Assembly (NCBI RefSeq): GCF_002443295.1
Contig: NZ_BAOS01000045.1
Span: 120,976-184,975, forward strand
DNA from: Candidatus Scalindua japonica
GTDB taxonomy: Bacteria; Planctomycetota; Brocadiia; Brocadiales; Scalinduaceae
Length of the DNA stretch: 64,000 bases
Direction: 5' to 3'
Made by a program: the position numbers and the translations under genes. Positions 26,312 through 32,802 of the stretch are shown here, piece by piece (positions within the stretch are counted from its first letter, which is position 1; each line of letters begins with the position of its first letter). Below the pieces are notes generated by a model that was not told where the DNA came from, did not search any database, and was given only the letters and a program-made list of their open reading frames with translations.

Positions 26312-26682
26312 CCATTTATTATTTTGAAAAGATCAAAAAGAGGATTACGGAGCTGGAATGGTTGATAGAGCGAGAAAGAATTGATACAGAATATGATGAA
26401 GATGCTGATATCAGTAAGATAGGCGGAAATATTGTGTTCATGGACGGTTCTGTTCTCCATTTTAAAGAAATATTCATTGGGCAGAAAATGCATTATAGAT
26501 TTCACTATATGGATGAAAAGAATAACCTGATAACCAGATGGGACAATGCTCCACACCATAAAGAGTTAAGTACCTTTCCTCATCATGTACATTTGCCAGA
26601 TGGTGTGAAGGAAAACAAATCCGTTAAACTTATCGATGTGCTTGATAAAATTGAGAATATTGTAATAGAGAATTTAGGGTAG
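26308..26682 (+). CDS. TumE/DUF6516-family toxin-like protein
   Basis: 124 aa. The pattern GGNIVFMDGSVLHFKEIF, then HYRFHYMDEKNNLITRWDN, APHHKELSTFPHHVHL and a C-terminal helix (KLIDVLDKIENIV) fits the DUF6516/TumE family. The family is a beta-rich domain with conserved RWDN and HHVH motifs found in toxin-antitoxin pairs of many environmental bacteria. Overlap with the upstream gene implies coupled synthesis. The target of the toxin is not known to me. Confidence 0.78.
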   Translation: MTIYYFEKIKKRITELEWLIERERIDTEYDEDADISKIGGNIVFMDGSVLHFKEIFIGQKMHYRFHYMDEKNNLITRWDNAPHHKELSTFPHHVHLPDGVKENKSVKLIDVLDKIENIVIENLG

Positions 26683-26776
26683 TTTTTAGAGGAAAATTGA
26701 TAGATAATGTTGGACTAACGACAAGTGACAAATAGCATCTCAGAAGGAACTTGAAAGTTTAACCGTATTGTATGTG

Positions 26777-26825
26777 GAAATAGAGTTAAAAATTATGGGT
26801 ATTGCAGCTAGTAATAAAGAGAACT
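26777..26825 (+). repeat. 49-bp direct repeat, copy 2
   Basis: Second copy of the repeat at 24419-24467, with one mismatch. It leads directly into array D. The rest of 26683-26943 is a short spacer containing a small TGACAAA-like repetition near 26726, and the array. Confidence 0.8.
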
Positions 26826-26913
26826 AAGAACTAAGAACTAAGAACTAAGCACAAAGCACAAAGCACAAAGCACAAAGAACAAAGCACAAAGCACTAAAAA
26901 CTAAGCACTAAGT
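26821..26913 (+). repeat. Heptanucleotide array D
   Basis: About 13 copies. The left part is AAGAACT-type and the right part AAGCACA-type, so blocks of identical variants have been amplified locally. It ends 30 nt before the intact four-helix-bundle gene. Confidence 0.9.
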
Positions 26914-26943
26914 GCTAAAAAAAGAAAGAAAAGGAGGTCTTTC

Positions 26944-27321
26944 ATGAAGATAACCCGCTTTGAAGATATAGAATCATGGCAGATGGCAAGAGAATTAACT
27001 CGACAAGTATATGATGTAACTAAAAGTCATAAATTTTCTAAAGATTTTGGATTAAAGGACCAGATTTGCAGAGCATCAGTTTCTGTAATGTCTAATATTG
27101 CGGAGGGTTTTGATTCTGGTTCCAGGGCAGAGTTTGCCAGATTTCTTTCCTATGCACAAAGATCGTGTTCAGAGGTACAATCACAGCTTTATGTTGCACT
27201 TGATCAGCATTACCTGGCAATAAAAACATTTGATGAGGTTTACATGTTAACGGGCAATGCAAGTTCTAAAATTGGCGCTTTCATAAAATACCTAAAGCAA
27301 CAAAAAACCAAGACCCAATAA
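26944..27321 (+). CDS. Four-helix-bundle protein (S23/IVP-like)
   Basis: 125 aa, preceded by a very strong ribosome-binding site AAGGAGGT. The family pattern is ITRFEDIESWQMARELT, KDQICRASVSVMSNIAEGF, RAEFARFLSYAQRSCSEV and KIGAFIKYLKQQ (TIGR02436, related to proteins encoded in 23S rRNA intervening sequences). It forms a four-helix bundle, often pentameric; the function is unknown. Its last codons (KTKTQ) are already part of array E. This is the only intact copy. At least four truncated copies occur around it (24472, 25835, 28303, 29175). Confidence 0.88.
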   Translation: MKITRFEDIESWQMARELTRQVYDVTKSHKFSKDFGLKDQICRASVSVMSNIAEGFDSGSRAEFARFLSYAQRSCSEVQSQLYVALDQHYLAIKTFDEVYMLTGNASSKIGAFIKYLKQQKTKTQ

Positions 27322-27422
27322 CAAAGCACTAAGAACAAAGCACCAGGCACCAAGCACAAAGCACAAGGCACTAAGAACAAAGAACAAAGCACAAAGCACT
27401 AAGAACAAAGCACAAAGCACTA
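27320..27422 (+). repeat. Heptanucleotide array E
   Basis: About 14 copies, mostly AAGCACA, AAGAACA and AAGCACT. The array begins at the stop of the four-helix-bundle gene and ends at wzt relic 2. Confidence 0.9.
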
Positions 27423-27426
27423 AAAA

Positions 27427-27498
27427 GATACAGGCTCTGAACTCATAAGGCGTAGCACCGGTCATTAAGATCTGCATAAGGAGGTAATCTGGGAGGTA
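27427..27498 (+). pseudogene. wzt 5' relic 2
   Basis: AGGCTCTGAACTCATA is identical to wzt at 29446-29461. The following GGGCGCAGCAATAGTCAC of wzt appears here as a diverged but alignable stretch, followed by AGATCT and a GGAGGTAATCTGGGAGG version of the GAATTCTGGGCG region. It is more decayed than relic 1. After it, TTATTTTTTATTGAAGGA resembles the DNA after relic 1 (24709-24736), so the two relics share a longer ancestral segment. Confidence 0.62.
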
Positions 27499-27588
27499 AG
27501 TTATTTTTTATTGAAGGAAAAAGCTGTGTATCCTTCCTCTTTTTATCGTCTTTTGTTCCTTTAATAATTTTTGCACTGGGAGGAAAAA

Positions 27589-27894
27589 ATGTTGGCTGAA
27601 AATGAATATACCGTAATAATGAGGAAAAGCAAATTAGAATATGTTGCAATATGCTTGGAATTAAATGTTTCGGCAAGTGGTGTTGATCTGGCTGATGCTG
27701 AAAAAAACTTAAAAAATGCAATAGAAATATATCTTGAAGACATCAAGGAACATCAGGAAACAGTTGTTGAGCCGATTACCGTTAAAGAATTGATAGAATT
27801 CTTACGGGATACAGAGCCTGAGTGGCATGGTAAATCAGGGGACACCTTGTATTTTAGGCCGTTTGAAGTGCACGAGGTTCCTGTTTATGTATAA
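27589..27894 (+). CDS. hicB: HicB-family antitoxin
   Basis: 101 aa; the ATG at 27589 follows GGGAGGA, better than the in-frame ATG at 27571. The partial RNase H-like HicB fold shows in YTVIMRKSKLEYVAICLELN, VSASGVDLADAEKNLKNAI and EIYLED. HicB neutralises HicA and usually autoregulates. Its end overlaps hicA by 8 nt. Here the antitoxin gene comes first, the less common order, as in many environmental HicBA loci. Confidence 0.82.
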   Translation: MLAENEYTVIMRKSKLEYVAICLELNVSASGVDLADAEKNLKNAIEIYLEDIKEHQETVVEPITVKELIEFLRDTEPEWHGKSGDTLYFRPFEVHEVPVYV

Positions 27895-28135
27895 GCTCCC
27901 ATCGATGTCCAGCAAACAATTTATTAAATTGTTGGAAAGAGATGGAGCCGCCTTTGTAAGACAAAAGAGAACAGATCATGCCATTTACTCACGATACTAT
28001 AATGATAGAAGATATTCTGCACCGGTATTAATGGGTAAAAAGACCCTTGATCCAAACTATTGTAAAAGAGTGTTTAGGCAATTAAAATTTAGTGATGAAG
28101 AAATTGCCAGGGTATTACAAAACAAGAACAAATAA
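27887..28135 (+). CDS. hicA: HicA-family mRNA interferase toxin
   Basis: 82 aa from ATG 27887 (a later ATG at 27905 would give the usual N-terminus MSSKQFIKLLERDGA). The double-stranded-RNA-binding-like fold is visible in LLERDGAAFVRQKRTDHAIY, with the catalytic His in the DHAIY position where HicA has SHxxY, then APVLMGKKTLDPNYCKRVFRQL. It should cleave mRNA when free of HicB. The pair is intact. Confidence 0.82.
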   Translation: MYKLPSMSSKQFIKLLERDGAAFVRQKRTDHAIYSRYYNDRRYSAPVLMGKKTLDPNYCKRVFRQLKFSDEEIARVLQNKNK

Positions 28136-28224
28136 CTAAAATGACAATCATTTTCTCGTAATGTGGGTTATGGTCAAAGAATCTTAACCATTTATATGAT
28201 ACATACTCACTCATTTTAGTTCGT

Positions 28225-28249
28225 TGTGGCTGGTGCTTAGTGCTTGGTA
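28225..28249 (-). repeat. Short heptanucleotide array F (inverted orientation)
   Basis: About three units read on the minus strand (CTTAGTGCTTGG on the plus). The flanks ATGATACATACTC before and AAGCAAATCAAAATTAA after also flank array A (24281-24411). A and F are thus two versions of one locus with very different repeat numbers. Confidence 0.7.
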
Positions 28250-28302
28250 AGAAAAAAGCAAATCAAAATTAAGCTAAACACAGAAAGAAAAGGAGGTCTT
28301 TC

Positions 28303-28512
28303 ATGAAGATAACCCGCTTTGAAGATATAGGATCATGGCAGATGGCAAGAGAATTAACTCGACAAGTATACAAAGCACAAAGCACCAAGCACGAAGAACC
28401 AAGCACTAAGAACAAGGCACAAAGCACCAAGCACAAAGCACCAAGCACAAAGCACCAAGCACCAAGAACAAAGCACCAAGAACCAAGCACTAAACCCCAG
28501 TCTCTGGTATGA
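28303..28512 (+). CDS. Truncated four-helix-bundle start fused to heptad array; leader ORF
   Basis: 69 codons. The first 23 are almost identical to the start of the intact four-helix-bundle gene at 26944, including its AAGGAGGT ribosome-binding site. Right after the codons for TRQVY the frame enters array G and encodes a basic repeat tail of KHQAPST-like heptapeptides. It stops at 28510-28512 with TGA that overlaps the ATG of the next gene as ATGA. The next gene has no ribosome-binding site of its own. This ORF may therefore serve to carry ribosomes to the downstream pair. A product is possible but not required. Confidence 0.6.
   Translation: MKITRFEDIGSWQMARELTRQVYKAQSTKHEEPSTKNKAQSTKHKAPSTKHQAPRTKHQEPSTKPQSLV
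28371..28497 (+). repeat. Heptanucleotide array G
   Basis: About 18 copies, the longest array; AAGCACC and AAGCACA types alternate. It replaces the body of a four-helix-bundle gene. It ends in AAACCCCAGTCTCTGGTATG, which resembles wzt 29421-29440 (AAACGCAGCCTCTGGTATGG) with a gap and a few changes: a possible third wzt relic, too short to be certain. Confidence 0.9.
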
Positions 28513-28817
28513 CTGAAAAACGATACATAATTCCTTACAGTGGTTATGCCAGGAAAAGGCACTTTCACAAGACAACAAGAGGTAAAATAGTAGAATTTGT
28601 TGTACAATTAGAGGTTAACTATGGAGGTAAATGGAATGAAGTAGTCAGATACGATTGTGCTCATGGTTTTGCTCATCGAGATTATTATAATTTGCGTGGG
28701 AAACATACGAAAGAGGAATTAAATCTTCGATTTGAGGATGCTTTAACTTTAGCTGATGATGACATAGATGAGAACTGGGAAAATTATATGCAAAAGTATT
28801 TGGGAGAGAGAACATGA
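28509..28817 (+). CDS. DUF7718-like protein, candidate toxin-antitoxin partner
   Basis: 102 aa. The sequence KRYIIPYSGYARKRHFHKTT, then VEFVVQLEVNYGGKWNEVVRYD and CAHGFAHRDYYNLRGKHTKEEL resembles DUF7718, small proteins with a conserved H-x-D region. It starts at ATGA overlapping the leader ORF and ends at ATGA overlapping the next gene. Pairs of this type recur in environmental genomes and look like toxin-antitoxin modules, but I know of no experimental proof. Confidence 0.6.
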   Translation: MTEKRYIIPYSGYARKRHFHKTTRGKIVEFVVQLEVNYGGKWNEVVRYDCAHGFAHRDYYNLRGKHTKEELNLRFEDALTLADDDIDENWENYMQKYLGERT

Positions 28818-29083
28818 ATATTATGGAAAAGAAAAACACTGATTTGATTAAAGAGTTTAACAGATATATGCGTGAGCATCCAGATATTGCTGAAAGTATT
28901 CCAAACAATGCCGTTATAATTATGCAATTAGAAGGAGATGAAGGTTTTAATAAATGGAGTAATAAGATGGCCAGAGAACATATGGAAAAAGATCAGTCTG
29001 TAGTATACATTAGAATAAAAAAGATAAAACCTCTCATTTCTCGCATTGAAGAGTTAGAAATTGAACCGCATGCAGTATACTGA
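28814..29083 (+). CDS. DUF5647-like protein
   Basis: 89 aa. The pattern NTDLIKEFNRYMREHPDIAE, SIPNNAVIIMQLEGDEGFN and RIKKIKPLISRIEELEIEP resembles DUF5647. It is translationally overlapped with the DUF7718-like gene. The mainly helical, acidic protein could be the antitoxin partner. Which of the two is toxic cannot be told from sequence. Confidence 0.6.
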   Translation: MNIMEKKNTDLIKEFNRYMREHPDIAESIPNNAVIIMQLEGDEGFNKWSNKMAREHMEKDQSVVYIRIKKIKPLISRIEELEIEPHAVY

Positions 29084-29174
29084 AAGACATCTACTTTAGA
29101 CAATAATTTTTTGGCGAAAGGTGAAAAGCAAAAAGGTCAATTCAGTTGTATAGAAGAAGAAAAGGAGGTCTTTC

Positions 29175-29267
29175 ATGAAGATAATCCGCTTTGAAGATAT
29201 AGGATCATGGCAGATGGCAAGAGAATTAACCCGACAAGTATACAAAGCACAAAGCACAAAGAACTAA
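29175..29267 (+). pseudogene. Truncated four-helix-bundle gene start
   Basis: 30 codons: ribosome-binding site, start and the first 23 codons of the four-helix-bundle gene, then the heptad array, stopping at 29265. The junction (GTATACAAAGCACAAAGCAC) is identical to that of the copy at 28303, so both descend from one truncation event and were duplicated afterwards. Confidence 0.75.
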
Positions 29268-29345
29268 GAACAACGAACCAAGAACCAAGCACCAGTAACT
29301 AAGAACTAAGAACAACGAACTAAGAACCAAGAACCAAGAACTAAA
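29243..29345 (+). repeat. Heptanucleotide array H
   Basis: About 14 copies, with local variants such as CAACGAAC. It ends 5 nt before the wzt start codon, so the whole upstream region of wzt is repeat DNA. Confidence 0.9.
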
Positions 29346-29349
29346 AACT

Positions 29350-30573
29350 ATGAACGATAGCGAAGTATTAATAAAAGTCGAAAACGTCTCCAAAAAATTC
29401 TGCCGCAAGCTGAAACGCAGCCTCTGGTATGGTATGAAGGATTTAGGCTCTGAACTCATAGGGCGCAGCAATAGTCACAGAGATCTAAGGAAAGATGAAT
29501 TCTGGGCGCTTGACGATGTCTCCTTTGAACTGAAACGTGGTGAGTGCCTTGGATTGATCGGTCCGAATGGGTCGGGGAAGAGTACTCTGCTTAAAATGCT
29601 GAACGGCCTCATCAAGCCGGATAAAGGTAAAATAACCATGCGTGGACGTGTGGGCGCCCTGATCGAACTGGGAGCAGGTTTTAATCCAATTCTGACAGGA
29701 AAGGAAAATATATATATCAATGGCTCTGTCCTCGGTTTTACGGAAGAGGAAATATCAAACAAATTTGAAAGTATACTTGAATTTGCGGAGATAGGTAAAT
29801 TTATTGATACACCGGTCCAAAACTACAGTTCAGGAATGAAAGTACGACTTGGATTCGCGGTTGCAGCCCACATGGAGCCTGATATTTTGATAATTGATGA
29901 AGTGCTGGCAGTTGGAGATATAGGGTTTAGAATTAAATGTATGAATGCAATTGATAGAATATCCAGGAATGCTTCTATTGTATTTGTATCTCATTCAATG
30001 CCAGCAGTTTCCAGGATATGTTCAAGGGTTGTCGTATTAAATTTATCCAATATTGTCTTCCAGGGATATAATGTATCGAAGGGAATTGAGCAATATTATT
30101 CTATATTTCAACGTTCAAAAACTCAAATCTTAGGAAGAGGAAAAACGTCAATTCATGAAATCAAACTCTATTCTGATAATAAGAAGGAATCAGATAATTC
30201 AATATTTAAGATAAATTATTTAGATAATTTATATATAGAAATGAGTTTTTCAGTTCATCTTGAAATTAAACGTTGCTTGATTAATATTGCGTTTTTGAAC
30301 CAGGAGATGATTCCAGTCGCCCAATGTTACTCTATAAACTCTGATTTAGAAATTGTCAATAACGGGGAAATATTAAGATTTCAAATAAAATTCCCAAAAT
30401 TTCAACTCAATCCAGGTATTTATTCTATTGATGTTTCTATTGTAGAAGAATTGGAAAACGGTAAAATTGGGGAAATTCTCTCAAGATATGAGTCGATAAA
30501 AAATTTCCAGATAGTTGGTGATGTGGTAGGTTGGGCGTCAATTCAGTTCCAGGGAGAGTGGACTATTATATAA
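29350..30573 (+). CDS. wzt: ABC transporter ATPase for polysaccharide export (Wzt-like)
   Basis: 407 aa. The nucleotide-binding domain has Walker A GPNGSGKS at 71-78, signature NYSSGMKVRLGF near 157-168 and Walker B DILIIDEVLAVGD near 178-190. After about residue 250 a beta-sandwich Wzt C-terminal domain follows, which in known systems binds the finished chain end. It powers the Wzm permease encoded at 20293. In comparable loci the two genes are adjacent; here they are split. There is no Shine-Dalgarno sequence before the ATG: array H fills the upstream region. Truncated copies of its 5' part lie at 24628 and 27427. Confidence 0.93.
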   Translation: MNDSEVLIKVENVSKKFCRKLKRSLWYGMKDLGSELIGRSNSHRDLRKDEFWALDDVSFELKRGECLGLIGPNGSGKSTLLKMLNGLIKPDKGKITMRGRVGALIELGAGFNPILTGKENIYINGSVLGFTEEEISNKFESILEFAEIGKFIDTPVQNYSSGMKVRLGFAVAAHMEPDILIIDEVLAVGDIGFRIKCMNAIDRISRNASIVFVSHSMPAVSRICSRVVVLNLSNIVFQGYNVSKGIEQYYSIFQRSKTQILGRGKTSIHEIKLYSDNKKESDNSIFKINYLDNLYIEMSFSVHLEIKRCLINIAFLNQEMIPVAQCYSINSDLEIVNNGEILRFQIKFPKFQLNPGIYSIDVSIVEELENGKIGEILSRYESIKNFQIVGDVVGWASIQFQGEWTII

Positions 30574-30660
30574 AATGAAGAAAATATAGTGCTGTTAAAA
30601 CAGATTATTAAAACTTTGGATTATCAAAAAATAATTCCAGTGAAGGTTGGGAATTAAATA

Positions 30661-30810
30661 ATGAGTCATTTCGGAATAGTTTTGTTAGCCTCAGAACGTT
30701 CTGGCAGTAATTTGTTAAGAACTTTATTTGGGAATCACAGTCAAATTATTGCTCCTGTGGCACCTCATTTTTTGAATGTGTTTTATCATTTCAGAACTTT
30801 CTATAGTTAA
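30661..30810 (+). pseudogene. 5' relic of a sulfotransferase gene
   Basis: 49 codons reading SHFGIVLLASERSGSNLLR, then TLFGNHSQIIAPVAPHFLN. This is the N-terminal PAPS-binding strand-loop-helix (SERSGSN) and following segment of a sulfotransferase. It stops at 30808, far short of the usual 250-350 aa. The DNA to 31037 holds no continuation that I can follow. The relic shows a further sulfotransferase once stood here. Confidence 0.65.
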
Positions 30811-31037
30811 ATTAAATTAATACTTAATAATATGCAGTCCAATACGGAAACATATTCTATCGGCGAAGGTGTTACTGATTTGTCAAACAATGAAACATTA
30901 GTAATGATTGATAATGTTGTATGTTTTCAAGTATTGACCTTATATACGAGTTGAGCGTACTTTCTATTGCTAGGTAAGTGGAGTGTAGATTAATTTTGAC
31001 GAAACTCTTTTTTTTTATATTTAAAAAAATATAAATC

Positions 31038-32042
31038 ATGGATTTAACACATTCCATTATAGATAAACAGTTTATATTTATCATCGGTTCTCCGAAAAGC
31101 GGTACGTCTTGGTTGCAGATGATGGTTGGTGCACACCCTATGGTATGTACAACAGTAGAATTGACATTGTTTAATAATTATACAGCACCTTGGATTCGTG
31201 CTTGGGATCGTGAAGCTTCAAATATCGAAAAAGGGCGATGGTATCAGGGGCTGCCATTTCTTTGGACGAAAGACGAATTCTACGATTTTCTTAGGGCCTT
31301 TCTTTCTCGGGTTTATGAAAAGGTTGTTGCTACTAACCCGCAGGCAACACATGTGCTTGATAAGCACCCTGGATATTCCATGTTTGTAGAAGACATTTAC
31401 AAGCTTTTACCAAACGCACAGTTTATACACATCATCAGAGATGGACGTGACGTGGCTATGTCAATGGTGGCTGCTTGTAGGGAAATTGGGTATGGGACTT
31501 CTACTATTCAAGGGTCTGCTGAGAGTTGGCAGAATAATGTTAAGGCAGCACTAAACGCCAGGCAGTATGGTGATCACTACCTGGAGGTAAGATATGAAGA
31601 TCTTTTGGCTTCTGGAGTAAAAACTCTCAAGACCGTATTTGATTTCTGTGGTTTGCCTGCAAGTAATAAGGAGGTATCCTCCATTGTTGAAGCTCATCAA
31701 TTTGAAAAGATGAAGGCAAAGAGACAATCTGCCGATATGAGAGTTAAGACAAATCCGGCTTTTTATCGAAAAGGAAAAACTGATAGTTGGCGAGAAGATA
31801 TGAGGCCAATACAAAAATATGTGTTTGATGAAGTTGCAGGTCAATGTTTGTGCGAACTTGGATATGCAGAGGATGGCTGGTGGGCTGAGTCCCTGGTCCA
31901 AAAATTTACGTTACCCCTGCTTGCTATTATTACGAGTCGTAGGAACAAACAAGAAAGAGTTGTTCGCTGGATAAAGGTCCTTTTAGGCACAACAATATGC
32001 GGATACATCAAAATAATGTTTTCAAGGAATAGAAGAATGTAA
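31038..32042 (+). CDS. Sulfotransferase family protein
   Basis: 334 aa. The 5'-phosphosulfate loop is FIIGSPKSGTSWLQ near residues 13-26 and the 3'-phosphate motif is HIIRDGRDVAMSM near 133-145. YLEVRYEDLL and the late basic patch FYRKGKTDSWRE complete the family pattern. It transfers sulfate from PAPS to a sugar hydroxyl or amino group in the cytoplasm. Two more intact relatives follow at 34534 and 35951. No PAPS synthesis genes are in the window. Confidence 0.9.
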   Translation: MDLTHSIIDKQFIFIIGSPKSGTSWLQMMVGAHPMVCTTVELTLFNNYTAPWIRAWDREASNIEKGRWYQGLPFLWTKDEFYDFLRAFLSRVYEKVVATNPQATHVLDKHPGYSMFVEDIYKLLPNAQFIHIIRDGRDVAMSMVAACREIGYGTSTIQGSAESWQNNVKAALNARQYGDHYLEVRYEDLLASGVKTLKTVFDFCGLPASNKEVSSIVEAHQFEKMKAKRQSADMRVKTNPAFYRKGKTDSWREDMRPIQKYVFDEVAGQCLCELGYAEDGWWAESLVQKFTLPLLAIITSRRNKQERVVRWIKVLLGTTICGYIKIMFSRNRRM

Positions 32043-32081
32043 TTTCAGATATCAGGCAATAAAGTTGGATAGGAACTTGAG

Positions 32082-32309
32082 ATGGTAAAACGGTTTGTGG
32101 AAAAGCGTAAATATGGTTGCAAGATTTATCTAAATGGATCGTTACCGAATACATTTGCAATGTTGTTTGGCTGCTATTATGCTGTCATGGCAGGCCACAA
32201 AGAGGAATTCGGTAAGCTAAACTACACGTATAATGATCGTTTTTTTGACCAACTTTTGAATTCTCGATTACCCTCTGAACAGTTAATAGAGTTGGGTGTG
32301 AGTGATTAA
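32082..32309 (+). CDS. Small hypothetical protein
   Basis: 75 aa (MVKRFVEKRKYGCKIYLNGS, then LPNTFAMLFGCYYAVMAGHK and YNDRFFDQLLNSRLPSEQLIELGVSD). I do not recognise a family. It starts 40 nt after the sulfotransferase. The short length and abrupt end suggest a fragment of a longer gene. It may not be expressed. Confidence 0.35.
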   Translation: MVKRFVEKRKYGCKIYLNGSLPNTFAMLFGCYYAVMAGHKEEFGKLNYTYNDRFFDQLLNSRLPSEQLIELGVSD

Positions 32310-32413
32310 TTTAGTGAGAATATCTTATGGTTAGAAAAACAGGCTCTTCATAAGAATCTGTGGGTAAGAATAATTAAATTATTATTTTTTTGAAGAAGGG
32401 CTCACCAAAAGGA

Positions 32414-32490
32414 ATTTCTTTTATTCCCTCATCCGCCGTCCACCCCAGCGTTCAGTGAGGGTGGGCGGCTCCGAAGGGAATAAAAGAAAT
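32414..32490. repeat. Long two-part inverted repeat
   Basis: Outer arms ATTTCTTTTATTCCCT (32414-32429) and AGGGAATAAAAGAAAT (32475-32490) are perfectly complementary over 16 bp. Inner arms GCCGTCCACCC (32435-32445) and GGGTGGGCGGC (32459-32469) pair with one G-T type mismatch. The GC-rich core stands out from the AT-rich surroundings. It may be a miniature mobile element, a terminator or a structured RNA. The rest of 32310-32802 has no recognisable gene; a TATAAT lies at 32739-32744, about 60 nt before the wbqC-like gene. Confidence 0.7.
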
Positions 32491-32802
32491 ATTTTTTAAT
32501 AAAATATCTGGAGAGCTTAAACCAACTTCAAATTAACCACTACTTATATTAAATATAACAGAGGGTTAACACAACACTTACGTGTGCCTGGCTAATAAGT
32601 TTATCCACAGATTCTGATGAGCAGGCGAAAAACAAGAACTTTTATAAAAAATTGGCGTTTTTTAAACGCATTTATAGTTTTCTCTTTGAATTAGCTAAGC
32701 TTATCTTTACAAATTACAGAGATCTTTTTGATTTGAAATATAATAATAACAAAGAATTAGTTTAAATATCATATGATAAAGTGAAATGACGAAATTGCCT
32801 TT

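Noticed and set aside
28269..28607. Long minus-strand frames through the heptad arrays coding for Leu/Val/Trp-rich membrane-like peptides
   Set aside because: They are the reverse translation of the 7-bp repeats; similar hydrophobic frames appear over every array and have no ribosome-binding sites.
24299..29345. CRISPR array
   Set aside because: Units are 7 bp with no spacers between them and no cas genes are present.
21175..29349. Integron cassette array
   Set aside because: Only one attC-like palindrome is seen, at the IS border; no such site separates the cassettes and there is no integron integrase. Kept only as a low-confidence palindrome.
32581..32620. TTATCCACAG as a DnaA box or origin
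   Set aside because: A single box without clustering, AT-rich unwinding region or dnaA/dnaN neighbours.
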